Below, piece after piece: positions 50,901 to 60,589 of a DNA stretch of 64,000 nt (position 1 is its first letter; each line of letters opens with the position of its first letter). Made by a program: the position numbers and the translations under genes. Under the pieces are notes generated by a model. That model was not told the origin of the DNA. It searched no databases and saw nothing but the letters and a program-made list of their open reading frames with translations. This DNA is from Bacteroidota bacterium. GTDB taxonomy: Bacteria > Bacteroidota > Bacteroidia > NS11-12g > UBA9320. The stretch covers positions 107,417 to 171,416 of the forward strand of contig NVWV01000012.1 of the NCBI GenBank assembly GCA_002746305.1. The letters run 5' to 3'.

Positions 50901-52847
50901 GTAAATGATGTATGTGAAGGGTTTATCTCCTCATTTGTAAATTCAAGTGTTATCGCTTCAGGTACAATGTCAACAGACTGGTCATTTGGTGATGGGTTCT
51001 ATAGTAATTTGTCATCACCTACACATACGTATGGTAAAGCATTGACATTCCAAGTGACTTTAAAATTAGAATCAGACAAGGGCTGTAAGGATGAGTTGAC
51101 CAAAACGACAACAATACATCCAAACCCTACACCAGAATTTGTTACAGCAAATCAGTGTGATGGCACGGCAGCAGAGTTTAAAAATTTAAGCGAAATTGTT
51201 TCAGGCTCATTTAGCACACTATGGACGTTCCACGATGCTGTTACAGATACAAGATTTACATCTGATAAATTATATACTGGACCAGGCACTTATTCCGTTA
51301 AATTGGATTTAAATTCAAATAAAGGATGTATGTCAACAGTTACAAAAAATGTAACTATATACCCAAATCCTGTAGCTAATTTTAGTACTTCTGAGGTTTG
51401 TGAGGATGAGCCTACACTAATCAATAATTTAAGTAGTATATCATCAGGAACTTTCAGTAGTAACTGGACATTAGGCGATGGTACAATAACAAGTCTAGGA
51501 GCAATTTCTCACGTTTATTCTACTGCAGGTACTTATCCGATTTCATTGACAGTAGTTTCAGATAAAGGGTGTAGTTCAAGTTTCGGTGGTTTAGCTACCG
51601 TAAATCCAAATCCACTTGCAGTCTTCACTACAAATGGAGATGTTTGTTTAGGAACGCAATCGGTATTCACCAATATAAGCGTTATAAATTCAGGTACATT
51701 TAGCAGTGCTTGGGATTTAGGTAATGGCACAACCTCAGTTGTAACATCACCGACAGTAACCTATGCTGCCATCGATAGATACGACATAAAATTGAACGTT
51801 GTTTCAGATAAGGGATGTACAGATGAAACAATAAGAAGTGTGTTAATAGATCCTAATCCAATACCAAGTTTCACAACAAATAATGTTTGCTTAGGAACAA
51901 GCACCTCATTTATCAATACAAGTAGCATCGATTGGGGATCTTATACCTCAGTTTGGGATTTTGGCGATGGAAGTACAAGCACAATAAAAACTGTTGACTA
52001 TAAATACAGTAACGCAGGTGTATATGCGGTTAGATTGGATCTTGTGTCAGACAAAGGATGTACAGGAAGTCTTACTCAGAATGTTGAGGTATATGCTAAC
52101 CCTGTTGCAGACTTTACTGTAGACAATGTTTGTGATGGCTTTGAAATCACAACAGTGAATAATTCAACTGGTGCTACAATAAACAACTGGGAGCTTGGAG
52201 AAAGTGGAATAACGAGTACTTTAACTGCTCCTACTCACATTTACCAAAATGGTCCTGGTACGTACACTATCAATTTGGAAGTGCTTACACCTAACGGATG
52301 TAGCGACAATATCAGCAAAAATGTAACCATATATCCTAATCCTGTAGTTACAGTAAGTGAAGATAAGACTGTGAGTAAAGGCAGACCTGTTACGATATGG
52401 GCTGAAGGGGGACTAGACTATATCTGGGATCCTGCATTCACACTTGATGATCCAAATTCATCAAGTCCAGTAGCAACTGTTCAAGAGACTACAGAATTTA
52501 GAGTTATCATTTCAGATGCTAATAGCTGTATGGATACGGGGTATGTAAATGTGACTGCAGTTGTAGATTACTTAGTATTCCCAAGATCTGTAATTACACC
52601 TAATGGAGATGGAATCAATGATAAGTTTACCATTGATAATTTATCAAGCTACCCAAATAATTCAATTATAATTATAGACAGATGGGGCAGAGAAGTATTC
52701 CAGACCGACGCTTATCAGCAAGACTGGGAAGGCACCAAAGATGGCACTAGTTTGCCCTCAGGAGTCTACTTCTATATCTTGACATTTGATAAGAATGAAG
52801 ATGCAATTTATAAAGGAAGTGTCACTGTAATTAGAAGTAGCAATTAA
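47964..52847 (+). CDS. Giant PKD-repeat adhesin-like protein with T9SS type B C-terminus
   Basis: This is a 1627-residue secreted protein with a signal peptide ending LVTAQ. Residues about 275-510 hold three tandem repeats of about 77 residues; the first two are almost identical (see repeat). Then follow about twelve PKD-like domains, each with a FGDG- or LGDG-type turn (WSFGDGF, WNFGDG) and a Cys near the start (VCKGT, VCEGF). The end is a gliding-motility-associated type B sorting domain: VITPNGDGINDKFTI, IIIIDRWGREVFQ, LPSGVYFYIL. It is exported by the type IX system and is probably attached to or displayed on the cell surface. The PorP/SprF gene follows. Confidence 0.9.
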   Translation: MKRRVLSLIAFASLLFLPGLVTAQTTLISWGFGTNGLSSGITGNSGVNLGTGGAFYSGVGCSWGQEAISNSISTGNAWSTGSFNTTGYTSINYTFRQMSFTSGPGQFKFQYRLSTTGTWIDLTTTYNTPILGGAGCGTPYYANAVGFPAAVNNQAVVQVRWLCMSGGSGGGGRLASVSFAGTASAGCTAPTVPTITGVSSVCPSGSGTLNISGTLNDATAWQIYSGSCGGTSVGSTSGSTFAVSPGSSTTYFVRGEGGCVTPGACGSRAVTVNSLDNASFSYGSAAYCVSDADPTPSASTAGTYSSTAGLSINSASGAIDVSTSTPGSYTITHLTTGTCPNSSTQGVTINGLDNASFSYGSAAYCVTDADPTPSASTAGTYSSTAGLSINPSSGAIDVSASTPGGYTITHLTTGTCPNSSTQGVTINGLDIASFNYGAASYCGVEADPTPTITGLTGGGFTATAGLSINASSGMIDLSASSAANHVVTYTTTGTCPNSANQNVLVKTFTIATISPIACGTYVSPGGKVLTVSNTYLDTIPNAAGCDSFLTINLTINPLPVVDFTSSEVCKSDSTKFTNTTMISVGTFTSEWFWGDGYSEVNSDTVVGHIYSSPLRFFATLEATSDQGCVASKSDSVFINPVPTAEFSVQDVCKGTPAVFVNSSVIGSGTFIGTWEFGDGYTFYSLTTATREYLYASTKTYTARLTNISDKGCSTTSTRTVSIFENPVAQFTVNNVCHGSSVQFINNSSVVTTNGAVINGYTWNFGDGSSESRVSPDHTYSTALTYNPQLIISTNQGCSDSIRKSVTMYEVPQANFLATGFCFGQNAIFTNSSTYSGGLTYKWEYGDGVIDSVANVSHMYPAAGSYNVTLTAISDKGCTNSITKSVKIFGNPSANFVTSDVCKDVNAVFTSISNIPANTTSKLYWNFGDGVKDSVVKTISHAYDDAITFNVNLRVVTTEGCEDDITKTITIYPLPNASFAVNDVCEGFISSFVNSSVIASGTMSTDWSFGDGFYSNLSSPTHTYGKALTFQVTLKLESDKGCKDELTKTTTIHPNPTPEFVTANQCDGTAAEFKNLSEIVSGSFSTLWTFHDAVTDTRFTSDKLYTGPGTYSVKLDLNSNKGCMSTVTKNVTIYPNPVANFSTSEVCEDEPTLINNLSSISSGTFSSNWTLGDGTITSLGAISHVYSTAGTYPISLTVVSDKGCSSSFGGLATVNPNPLAVFTTNGDVCLGTQSVFTNISVINSGTFSSAWDLGNGTTSVVTSPTVTYAAIDRYDIKLNVVSDKGCTDETIRSVLIDPNPIPSFTTNNVCLGTSTSFINTSSIDWGSYTSVWDFGDGSTSTIKTVDYKYSNAGVYAVRLDLVSDKGCTGSLTQNVEVYANPVADFTVDNVCDGFEITTVNNSTGATINNWELGESGITSTLTAPTHIYQNGPGTYTINLEVLTPNGCSDNISKNVTIYPNPVVTVSEDKTVSKGRPVTIWAEGGLDYIWDPAFTLDDPNSSSPVATVQETTEFRVIISDANSCMDTGYVNVTAVVDYLVFPRSVITPNGDGINDKFTIDNLSSYPNNSIIIIDRWGREVFQTDAYQQDWEGTKDGTSLPSGVYFYILTFDKNEDAIYKGSVTVIRSSN
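48789..49250 (+). repeat. Tandem 231-bp repeat inside the PKD gene
   Basis: Units 48789-49019 and 49020-49250 are nearly identical in bases as well as protein. A third, diverged unit starts at 49251. The low divergence indicates a recent duplication or gene conversion; copy number may vary between strains. Confidence 0.85.
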
Positions 52848-52890
52848 TTAGTTAATATTTTTAACATCAACAAATTAAAAAAGAACGAAA

Positions 52891-53802
52891 ATGAAAAAAA
52901 TAATCATAAGCTTAATGCTAATTGTGTCGGTATCAAGTGTATATGCACAACAAGTACCTTTATTTAGTTCGTATAATAGCAACAAGATGCTGTTATCTCC
53001 ATCTACAACAGGTATGGACCAGTTGATAACAACTAGTTTAATATCTCGCCTACAGTTTGTTGGGTTTGAAGGAGCTCCAATAACCAATTTGGCTTTGGCT
53101 GAATTTGGAAAGAAAGATGCCCCATATGGTGTGGGCTTAGCCTTGTATAGTGACAGAATAGGAGTATTGAATAATGTAGGGGTACAAGGTAACTACGGAT
53201 ACAGATTAAAGTTAAGTGATGACCTTAAAATTGGAATGGGAATAGCTTTGGCTTTTGACCAATGGAATTTTAATGCCTCTCAAATAAAAGTTGAGGATTT
53301 AAATGATCCTGAGCTTTTCAATCGTAATCAAAATACTACTACGTTTAGAGGAGACTTTGGAGCTCACTTGGATTACAAAAACCTATTTATATCTGTAGCT
53401 GTACCAAGAGTATTTGCAACAGACATTAGCTTTACCAATGAGATAACTAAAAAGGCTGTTGACATTAAACAACTTAGGCATGTAATGGCCTATGTCAGTT
53501 ATGATATCAAATTAAAAGGAGATAAGTATGTGATAACACCAGCTGCATTGGTTAGACTAGCTCAAGATTTTGATCCACAGTTTGATGCAAATGTAACTGT
53601 TGAATATGCCAAGAAGATATTTGGTACTGTGGCATACAGACAAGGTTATGCGGCTTCTCTAGGTGGCGGTCTCCAATTCAGTAAACGTATTCGAGGAGGA
53701 TATGCATATGACTTTCCTATTAATGCAACTCAAAGCTACGGGGCAGGTAGTCACGAGCTGATGATGAAAATACGTTTAGGAAAAATTCTTGACAACGAAT
53801 AA
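52891..53802 (+). CDS. PorP/SprF family type IX secretion partner protein
   Basis: This is a 303-residue outer-membrane protein with a signal peptide ending SSVYAQ, then QVPLFSSYNSNKMLLSPSTTGMD, the family's N-terminal signature (Q.P.FS.Y..N....NPA), and many barrel-like strands (YGVGLALYSDRIG, GVQGNYGYRLKL). SprF-like proteins help bring type B adhesins to the surface. It lies 43 bases after the PKD protein, the normal pairing. Confidence 0.9.
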   Translation: MKKIIISLMLIVSVSSVYAQQVPLFSSYNSNKMLLSPSTTGMDQLITTSLISRLQFVGFEGAPITNLALAEFGKKDAPYGVGLALYSDRIGVLNNVGVQGNYGYRLKLSDDLKIGMGIALAFDQWNFNASQIKVEDLNDPELFNRNQNTTTFRGDFGAHLDYKNLFISVAVPRVFATDISFTNEITKKAVDIKQLRHVMAYVSYDIKLKGDKYVITPAALVRLAQDFDPQFDANVTVEYAKKIFGTVAYRQGYAASLGGGLQFSKRIRGGYAYDFPINATQSYGAGSHELMMKIRLGKILDNE

Positions 53803-53820
53803 TCAGATAAAAAATAATTA

Positions 53821-53854
53821 CAAAAAGCCTAATCGTATGATTAGGCTTTTTTTT
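53821..53854 (+). terminator. Intrinsic terminator after PorP/SprF gene
   Basis: A perfect stem AAAAAGCCTAATC/GATTAGGCTTTTT with a GTAT loop is followed by a run of T. It ends the PKD-PorP transcript. Confidence 0.9.
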
Positions 53855-54220
53855 TGACCGATTTTTCTGCATTATCTGTTTCAAGGTTTAATGTGTTTAT
53901 CAAATACATTACGTCAATATTAAAGTCAGATTTCCTTGTTCCATTTGTGCATTTTAAGTTAGAAGACTACAAACAAGCTATCACAACTAAAGAACTTTTC
54001 GCATGTATCATGACTCAAAATCAGGAGATAAAAACTAAGTGAATTAGTCCATAGTTCCAAAATATGGTGTAATCGCACCTATCATCTCTCGCTACTAAAC
54101 ACCCTTTTTGAGTACATGCTTGACATGAAGAATTGACTGACCTTACATTTGATCCCAGTTAAGGATATCTTATATAATAAAGTTAATAAATACTATGCTT
54201 AGCTAATATAGTTATAGTTG

Positions 54221-54249
54221 AAAGCATCTCTTTCTAAGAGGTGCTTTTC
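54221..54249 (+). terminator. Terminator-like hairpin without an upstream gene
   Basis: AAAGCATCTC pairs with GAGGTGCTTT (one G-U) around a TTTCTAA loop and is followed by TCTATTTT. No good ORF ends just upstream, so a small RNA is possible. Confidence 0.5.
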
Positions 54250-54336
54250 TATTTTCACTAGTATCACATCCTATCATTTCTTACTATGGAATTGTCTAAA
54301 TAGGGGAGTGTTAATCTCTAAAGCTTAAACACACAA

Positions 54337-54349
54337 TCCCATTATGGGA
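54337..54349. promoter_or_regulatory. Palindrome TCCCATTATGGGA
   Basis: A 13-base perfect palindrome around one central T. One of four related intergenic sites in the 54-63 kb region; see findings. Confidence 0.35.
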
Positions 54350-54548
54350 CTAGAACGTCTCTTTTCGAGAAACCACTTTATCTCCTTTAAACACTAAGAG
54401 GCGTAATACAGCTGGTCCTAATAAGTGTAAAAAAGCTTAAAACTTCCAGTTATACTTACTCCGACATAAAATAGAGCCCACTGGTTTCAAACTTGCATCT
54501 TTTATGGTGAATTAATTAATAGAGTTTTATTAAACCATCCATACACAA

Positions 54549-54896
54549 GTGAAATTTAAAGAATACGCAGATATCCTAAAGCATTTTCCAAATGATTCAT
54601 TCATACTAGACCTATGCATAGCCTTAAACGGATTAGAAATTGACATACTCCTACACGGTGTTAATCTCCAAAGAGAAATTATGATTTCCAATAGAAATGT
54701 TATTGTTACAATAGACATAGATAACATTGATAAGGAGACCAAATGGACTTACTTATTCAAAAAAAGGAATCGACTCTTCATGCATCTCTTTCTGTTAAAA
54801 AGGTGTTCCGTCTTACATAACATGTCAAATGACAATTTCCGCTACTCAGTCGTAATGCCCCTTCAAACTAGTATGAACCGATTATATCTGAACTAA
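54549..54896 (+). CDS. Hypothetical protein (115 aa)
   Basis: This 115-residue ORF starts at GTG 54549: KFKEYADILKHFPNDSFILD, then a beta-like stretch (IMISNRNVIVTIDIDNID) and a basic, hydrophobic C-terminus. I know no family. It converges on the gene at 54955. The coding look is moderate; it may be real but poorly conserved. Confidence 0.35.
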   Translation: MKFKEYADILKHFPNDSFILDLCIALNGLEIDILLHGVNLQREIMISNRNVIVTIDIDNIDKETKWTYLFKKRNRLFMHLFLLKRCSVLHNMSNDNFRYSVVMPLQTSMNRLYLN

Positions 54897-54954
54897 AAAA
54901 GGGAAACAAACTCAATTGCTCCCCCAGTCTTAACAAATGATTTTTCCAAATATG

Positions 54955-55752
54955 CTATTCCGAAATAATCAGTTTCTTAGCGGATGAAGTACCTGCCTGA
55001 TCTATACGAATCACATATGTTCCCGGTACTAAATCCTGAATATCTACAGATAGACTTTTTGTTGCACCACTGTATACCTCCTCTAGGAGAACTCTACCAT
55101 CCATCGCTTGGATGTTCAGTTTTACTTCATCTTCTAGGTTGCCGTCTAAAACCACCCTTAAAGTGCTTTGAGCGGGATTAGGAGCAATCGTAAAGCTGGC
55201 AGTCTCTTTGAGTACTCCAAACTTATTTCTTTCTTCAGGGGCTAAATCAATCACTTCTAACTTGCGTTCAATTATAACAATCTGAATATTAGAAGACTCT
55301 CCTTCTTCTATCTTAAAGCGTTCCAATTCTTCACCACTAATCTTATCTTTAATAACAATGTTATCGCCATCCATTGTAACGTCAATATCCTCACTTATCT
55401 CTCCCCCATTGGAACTTTTACGGATAACTCTTTTTTCAATTCTAACCTCCTTAGAATATCCGTCTTTATTAGTCGATTCAACCTCCTTCCTGACGATTCT
55501 ACGTATATGTTTGGATGTACCTTTCTCCATATGCTTATCTCTACCTATCATTTCTGGCAATTCCATTCCTGATGCTTTCATATAGGTCTCTAAGTCTGTC
55601 ATTGAGCTAAACGAAGTGTCCACTTTTGTTGTAACTCCATCCTTAGTTATGGTGGTTTTTAGTTTAATTTCTTCTGTTGTTTTGGTCTGAGCTATGGCTC
55701 CTAAACTTATAAAAGTGAAGGCTACTAGCACTATGATGTTTACTTTTTTCAT
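54955..55752 (-). CDS. Secreted protein with T9SS type A sorting domain
   Basis: This 265-residue protein has a signal peptide ending LGAIAQ, a charged middle part with many Lys/Glu (KHIRRIVRKEVESTNKDGYS), and a C-terminal type A sorting domain: SFTIAPNPAQSTLRVVL, then DIQDLVPGTYVIRIDQAG and a KKLIISE end. It is exported through the type IX system. The middle part has no recognised domain. It is divergent from the kinase gene at 55888 and shares with it a palindromic spacer. Confidence 0.75.
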   Translation of the reverse strand: MKKVNIIVLVAFTFISLGAIAQTKTTEEIKLKTTITKDGVTTKVDTSFSSMTDLETYMKASGMELPEMIGRDKHMEKGTSKHIRRIVRKEVESTNKDGYSKEVRIEKRVIRKSSNGGEISEDIDVTMDGDNIVIKDKISGEELERFKIEEGESSNIQIVIIERKLEVIDLAPEERNKFGVLKETASFTIAPNPAQSTLRVVLDGNLEDEVKLNIQAMDGRVLLEEVYSGATKSLSVDIQDLVPGTYVIRIDQAGTSSAKKLIISE

Positions 55753-55814
55753 GATGTTATTTTACAATTTGTGTATTACAAAGCAAGGATAGACAGCATT
55801 AGAATAGACACAAC

Positions 55815-55831
55815 ACACTCATAATGAGTGT
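55815..55831. promoter_or_regulatory. Palindrome ACACTCAT-A-ATGAGTGT
   Basis: A 17-base perfect palindrome around one central A, in the divergent promoter of the T9SS protein (minus) and the two-component system (plus). It is a likely binding site for the response regulator at 57303; this is inference. Confidence 0.5.
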
Positions 55832-55887
55832 TAAAGCTATGTTAAAATTGTTCTCTTTAACTACCCTTAGGCACTACATTTGAAGTA

Positions 55888-57306
55888 GTGAAGCTTAGAA
55901 ATAAACTTATCATTGGGGGCATAGTAGTCACTTTACTTAGTATGCTATTGGTACAGGTCTTCCTTATCAACAAGGAATACCAGAGGTCTGAGAGTCGGTT
56001 TGATCAAAATGTACAAATTGCTTTGCAGAATGTCCGTAACTCATTTTTATCCCAAAACATTAATGAAGTTTTCTCTACCCAATTGGATACTTCAATAGGC
56101 AATGCTAATAGTTATATCTCGGTACGGGTAATTGCCTCTTCGGATGATGACACCACTCATCTTGAAACACAAATCGATCATAGAATAGAGGTAAAACAGA
56201 CAATCTCCGACACAAGTCATAAAATCATACGAAATGAGAGCCTAACTCATATCTCATCTGAGATAACAGATAAACTCATCCGAGACATTCTGACTCCTCA
56301 AATTACTTCTTCGATAGTCAGTAAATTGAATAAGATAAATCTGGATACAACTATTAGACAACAATTGGATGCCCTAGGGCTATCAAATGACTTCTTGTAT
56401 CAAGTAGTTAGTGGAGATAGTGTACTTCATCCAATCACCTTTTTAGTATCAAAGGTGTACAACGTGGATCTTTTTCCGATCAAGCTAAATCCTTTTGGAG
56501 CTATCCTTCAAGTCCAAATTGTAAATCGCAAAAATTCAATCCTACAGACCTTGTTGATCCCCTTATCTCTTTCCTTTCTAGTCCTGCTTCTTTCTGCAGT
56601 ACTCTTCATTTATCTCTTTGCCCTTTATAAAACACAAAAAAAAGTAACAGAAGCTCGCGACGATTTTATCAATAGCATGTCACACGAACTCAAGACACCC
56701 ATTGCTACTATCCAACTATCACTCGAAAATCTCAAAGATCATATGCCCAATGATTATTTAACTATTATCAAGGATGAAAATCAACGAATGTTACATTACA
56801 TTGATAATATTCTACAAATGGCTGCACTGGAAAATCAAGTCTTTCAGTTAGACAAAAAGATCATTAATCTTTCATTACTCATCCCTGAGGTATTACAACG
56901 ATTGGATATACAAATCCAAGAAAGTACCGCAATAGTTACCAGTAGATTACAAGAGAACCTTTTCCTCTCTTGCGACCGTACTCACCTTACAAATGTGCTG
57001 GTTAATCTAATTGATAATTCACTAAAATACGCCTCTCGGATTCCTACAATTCAAGTTCTATTAAAACAAACAGATACTGAAATTGTATTGACAATCTCTG
57101 ACAATGGATGTGGAATGAAAGCAAGCGACTTGCTCTATATATTCGATCCTTTTTATCGCATACAACACAACAATATTTACACCTCTAAAGGCACAGGTCT
57201 TGGATTAAGCTACAGCAAGAAAATAATTGAGGCTCATGGCGGAACCATTACAGCTTCTAGTACCATAAATGAAGGGAGTACCTTTACAATCACCTTTCCA
57301 AAATGA
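55888..57306 (+). CDS. Sensor histidine kinase, membrane-bound
   Basis: This 472-residue kinase has a first membrane segment (LIIGGIVVTLLSMLLVQVFLI), a periplasmic sensor part of about 200 residues, a second membrane segment (LIPLSLSFLVLLLSAVLFIYL), then HisKA FINSMSHELKTPIATI and an ATPase domain with NSLKYA, DNGCGMK and GTGLGLSYSKK. The start is GTG at 55888. It overlaps the response regulator by 4 bases. The sensor part matches no family I recognise. Confidence 0.9.
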   Translation: MKLRNKLIIGGIVVTLLSMLLVQVFLINKEYQRSESRFDQNVQIALQNVRNSFLSQNINEVFSTQLDTSIGNANSYISVRVIASSDDDTTHLETQIDHRIEVKQTISDTSHKIIRNESLTHISSEITDKLIRDILTPQITSSIVSKLNKINLDTTIRQQLDALGLSNDFLYQVVSGDSVLHPITFLVSKVYNVDLFPIKLNPFGAILQVQIVNRKNSILQTLLIPLSLSFLVLLLSAVLFIYLFALYKTQKKVTEARDDFINSMSHELKTPIATIQLSLENLKDHMPNDYLTIIKDENQRMLHYIDNILQMAALENQVFQLDKKIINLSLLIPEVLQRLDIQIQESTAIVTSRLQENLFLSCDRTHLTNVLVNLIDNSLKYASRIPTIQVLLKQTDTEIVLTISDNGCGMKASDLLYIFDPFYRIQHNNIYTSKGTGLGLSYSKKIIEAHGGTITASSTINEGSTFTITFPK

Positions 57307-58007
57307 TAGTAGCTAAAAGCATATTGTTAGTTGAAGACGATGTAAACTTTGGTTTCGTGATGCGAGACTATCTCAAAATGAATGGTTATCTAGTAGATTT
57401 AGCCAAAAACGGCAAACTAGGTTATTCCAAATTTAGATCTCAAACCTACGACCTGTGTATTCTTGATGTAATGATGCCTGAGATGGATGGATATAGTCTT
57501 GCAGAACTTATGATCAAGCACAAGACCTCAATTCCATTTATTTTTCTCACAGCAAAAAGTCTTAAAAAAGATGTTATGAGAGGCTATCAGCTTGGTGCTG
57601 CAGACTTTTTAAATAAGCCATTCGACCCCGAAATTTTACTCCTCAAAATTCATGCGATTTTGAATCGATCTTCTGTAAAAGAGGATAAGGTAATTGATAT
57701 TCTAAGCTTTTTGGATTATGAACTAAACTTCCCGTTACGGGTCTTGTGTAAGGCGGGTAAGAAAATTAAAAAACTATCACCTAAGGAAAATCAATTACTA
57801 TATATACTGATAGACCAGAACAATACATTGGTTCGTCGGGACGAAGTGCTAATCAAAATTTGGAAAGAGAATAATTACTTCACTGCTCGAAGTATGGATG
57901 TATATGTCAATAAACTGCGTAAAATTTTTTCGACCGACCAAAGAATCACAATTGATAATATTAGAGGTGATGGATTTACGATGATTGTTAAAGACCAAAT
58001 ATCTTAA
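57303..58007 (+). CDS. OmpR family response regulator
   Basis: This 234-residue regulator has a receiver domain with ILLVEDDVNFGFVMRDYL, Asp in LCILDVMMPEMDGYS and Lys in FLNKPFDPE, then a winged-helix domain (KLSPKENQLLYILIDQNNTLVRRDEVLIKIW, then ARSMDVYVNKLRKIF). It is the partner of the kinase just upstream (4-base overlap). Probable targets are the palindromic sites nearby. Confidence 0.92.
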   Translation: MIVAKSILLVEDDVNFGFVMRDYLKMNGYLVDLAKNGKLGYSKFRSQTYDLCILDVMMPEMDGYSLAELMIKHKTSIPFIFLTAKSLKKDVMRGYQLGAADFLNKPFDPEILLLKIHAILNRSSVKEDKVIDILSFLDYELNFPLRVLCKAGKKIKKLSPKENQLLYILIDQNNTLVRRDEVLIKIWKENNYFTARSMDVYVNKLRKIFSTDQRITIDNIRGDGFTMIVKDQIS

Positions 58008-58481
58008 AGACGCTACATTCAATTCACAAAGCCATTCCCACACAGTCACGAGGAATCCATTTGGCTTCCAGGTGAATCTTAAAAAATAACACCAGTCCTC
58101 AAACGAACACGTATTCCCATATCAGGAGTCGAAGCTCAATTTGAGACAGTCCCATTATGCTCCATCCAGAGTAAATTGCAATAAACGGCTCATTACAAGG
58201 CTATTAAGTCAGAAAGTCAGCTCTGGCATCTAACTTGAATAGACAACTATGGTTACACTATTGTAATAATAAAGTTTTAAGAATAATTGAGTTTTGCACA
58301 TCCATAAATGTAGCAAATATTCTCATTTTGGTACACAAAATATTCATTTTGGGATTCCCCAAAACCTTTTCATAGCTTGGATATCCACACCTTCTGTATG
58401 TATTAGCCACCACTCCTTGCTATAATGGCAATGGCACACTAATTGGACAGTTATCAACAACTTTATTATTTAATAGACATC
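58008..58481. other. Intergenic region before the first T9SS paralog
   Basis: No gene seen. It contains CCCATTATG at 58151-58159 (a palindrome-like site shared with three other places) and a sequence rich in ATTTTGG repeats near 58330-58360. Confidence 0.4.
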
Positions 58482-60572
58482 ATGAACCGCAACTATACCC
58501 CATTGGCTGTACTCAGCCTGTTTTTCTTTTTTGCTTTTTTGCTTAACCCGCAAATCACCTACGCACAGTATAACGACATAAACTTTGGAGGATCTGGAGT
58601 TTCCATATCATACTACCCTTCCGGTAGCGATGGAAGCGACCAAGACGATATTATACTGTATGAAAATGTAGCAACCATTAATAGTCAATCCGTGGATTGC
58701 TATGTTATCGTGGACTCTGTAACTGGAAATGCTATAACTAACATCGATCAAAACTCAGCTTCTGGATCTTCCTGGAGCAACAATTCATCTCGATTCTTTT
58801 CAACTTTCACTGACATGCCTTCAACTGGAGGTCAGGTTCATCTAAATTTCCAATTTATACAAGATGGCACATTTAGCTACAACTCCAGCTCTAATGTAGT
58901 TTCAGCTACTAACGTCACTTTGGATAGTGTTCGAGTTAACTCATATGACTTAGACGGAAATGGAAGTGCAAATAGCGAGCAATATACTGAATTTGAAAAT
59001 TTCACTTCCAGCGAATTGGACGCTAGCACAAATTTATCTTTTAGCTCAACTGGGTCATTGACTCGATGGACTTCAACGACTACTGCAAACACCTCAAACA
59101 TTACAGACCCCACAAACAGAGTTAGAGTTTTTTACAACACTATAAGTGACTTTCAAGTTGTTGTAGGGTCAGGAAACGGGGCTGCTTATTTCTTTGTAGA
59201 ATTTGCAGCAGGATTTAACTTTGGAACTCCACAGACGTTTTATCAAATAAACGGGAACCTATTCAATGACTCTAATGGATTGTTTGGCAATTCAATAGTA
59301 GACGGATTAGGAACTAATGTAATGGATGGCACTTCAATGTACGCCAGCCTTATCAACAGCGGAGATTCTGTTATTGAATCTATTGCTATTGCTAGCAACG
59401 GCAGTTATAGTTTTCCAGTAGTTGCAGATGGCAGCTATTCTGTTATAACGACAACCTCACAACTCACTACAAACTCCACAGGTAACAGCTCAGATATTCC
59501 AAGTCTTTGGAAGAATACTGGAGAAAATATTGGAACTAGTGCTGGAAATGACGGAACTCCCAACGGTGAAATTGCGGTAACAGTAAATGGTGCTAATGTT
59601 GAAAATGTAAACTTTGGAGTTAATAAAAGACCTGAGGCTACTACCATTATTAACCAAATAGATGCTCCTGCTGTTGGAGATAGTTTGACTGTTGGAGCCA
59701 CTACGTTAGCTTTTGGCGGCTTCGGCTTAGAACCTTCAGGCACAGACAATGAAGATGGAGCAATTTCAAACCCCGACAGCATACTTATCACCTCACTTCC
59801 AAAAAGCACAAACAAACTTACCTATGATGGTACTGAGATAGTATTCGGAGCAGATGCGACAAACCCTCCTTCCGTATCAAATCCATTTTCCATTTCAAGT
59901 TTCGACAATACCAAACTAAAGTTTGTAGTCAATACAAGAGATTCTGCAGAATTTAACTACAGCATAGTAGACGCCGCTGGACTTACAGATCAGACTCCAG
60001 CAACTTTTACATATTTCTGGACACCTCCTATTCCTGTAGAATTCATAGGCATGAACGCTACTTTATTAAAAAATGAAGACGTGCTTGTTTCTTGGTCAAC
60101 AGCTATGGAATTGAACAACCATTTCTTTGAGGTACAAAGAGCAGACATAGACAACAGTGTTGACTTTAAAGTTGTAGGAATAGTAGAAGGTGCAGGAACT
60201 ACAAATAGCATTCAAGAATACTCATTCTCAGACAATTTGAAAAATGCCAATAGCGATAAATTCGTTTACAGAATTAGACAAGTTGATTTTGATGGCAAGT
60301 TTGATTATAGTAGAATAGCTAGTATTACAAGACTACCACAACAAAGCATAATAATGTATCCTACACCTGCGAATAATGTCATTAACATTGACATTAAAGA
60401 TAAATACACAATAGAGCTTAGTACTCTTGACGGAAGAGTTTTGCAGAGAAAAGACCTTGCAAATGGAGGTAAAACACAGCTATCAACAGACAATTTAAAT
60501 AATGGGATGTATATCGCTACTGTTTATTTGAAGCACACTGTAGTAACAAAGAAAGTTTTGGTTAGACATTAA
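58482..60572 (+). CDS. Secreted T9SS type A protein, paralog 1
   Basis: From the ATG at 58482 this encodes 696 residues with a signal peptide ending QITYAQ. The mature start YNDINFGGSGVSISYYPSGS, the segment CYVIVDSVTG and the domain NGNLFNDSNGLFGN are shared with the gene at 61103. The end is a type A sorting domain (IIMYPTPANNVINIDI, then LNNGMYIATVYLKH). The part WSTAMELNNHFFEVQRADI is the usual Bacteroidota pre-sorting Fn3-like segment. It is probably surface-bound or released; its ligand is unknown. Confidence 0.75.
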   Translation: MNRNYTPLAVLSLFFFFAFLLNPQITYAQYNDINFGGSGVSISYYPSGSDGSDQDDIILYENVATINSQSVDCYVIVDSVTGNAITNIDQNSASGSSWSNNSSRFFSTFTDMPSTGGQVHLNFQFIQDGTFSYNSSSNVVSATNVTLDSVRVNSYDLDGNGSANSEQYTEFENFTSSELDASTNLSFSSTGSLTRWTSTTTANTSNITDPTNRVRVFYNTISDFQVVVGSGNGAAYFFVEFAAGFNFGTPQTFYQINGNLFNDSNGLFGNSIVDGLGTNVMDGTSMYASLINSGDSVIESIAIASNGSYSFPVVADGSYSVITTTSQLTTNSTGNSSDIPSLWKNTGENIGTSAGNDGTPNGEIAVTVNGANVENVNFGVNKRPEATTIINQIDAPAVGDSLTVGATTLAFGGFGLEPSGTDNEDGAISNPDSILITSLPKSTNKLTYDGTEIVFGADATNPPSVSNPFSISSFDNTKLKFVVNTRDSAEFNYSIVDAAGLTDQTPATFTYFWTPPIPVEFIGMNATLLKNEDVLVSWSTAMELNNHFFEVQRADIDNSVDFKVVGIVEGAGTTNSIQEYSFSDNLKNANSDKFVYRIRQVDFDGKFDYSRIASITRLPQQSIIMYPTPANNVINIDIKDKYTIELSTLDGRVLQRKDLANGGKTQLSTDNLNNGMYIATVYLKHTVVTKKVLVRH

Positions 60573-60589
60573 TCAGAACCCATTAAAAT

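Larger units (their letters stand above)
54043..54548. other. Intergenic region with a terminator and a palindrome
   Basis: No gene is supported. It holds a terminator-like hairpin (54221-54249) and a perfect palindrome TCCCATTATGGGA (54337-54349) that resembles sites at 55815, 58151 and 63339. The part 54043-54200 may be transcribed into the terminator as a small RNA. Confidence 0.45.

Noticed and set aside
53854..54042. ORF of 62 codons with TTG start after the PorP terminator
   Set aside because: It begins inside the terminator T run, lacks an ATG, and has no protein-like features; probably chance.
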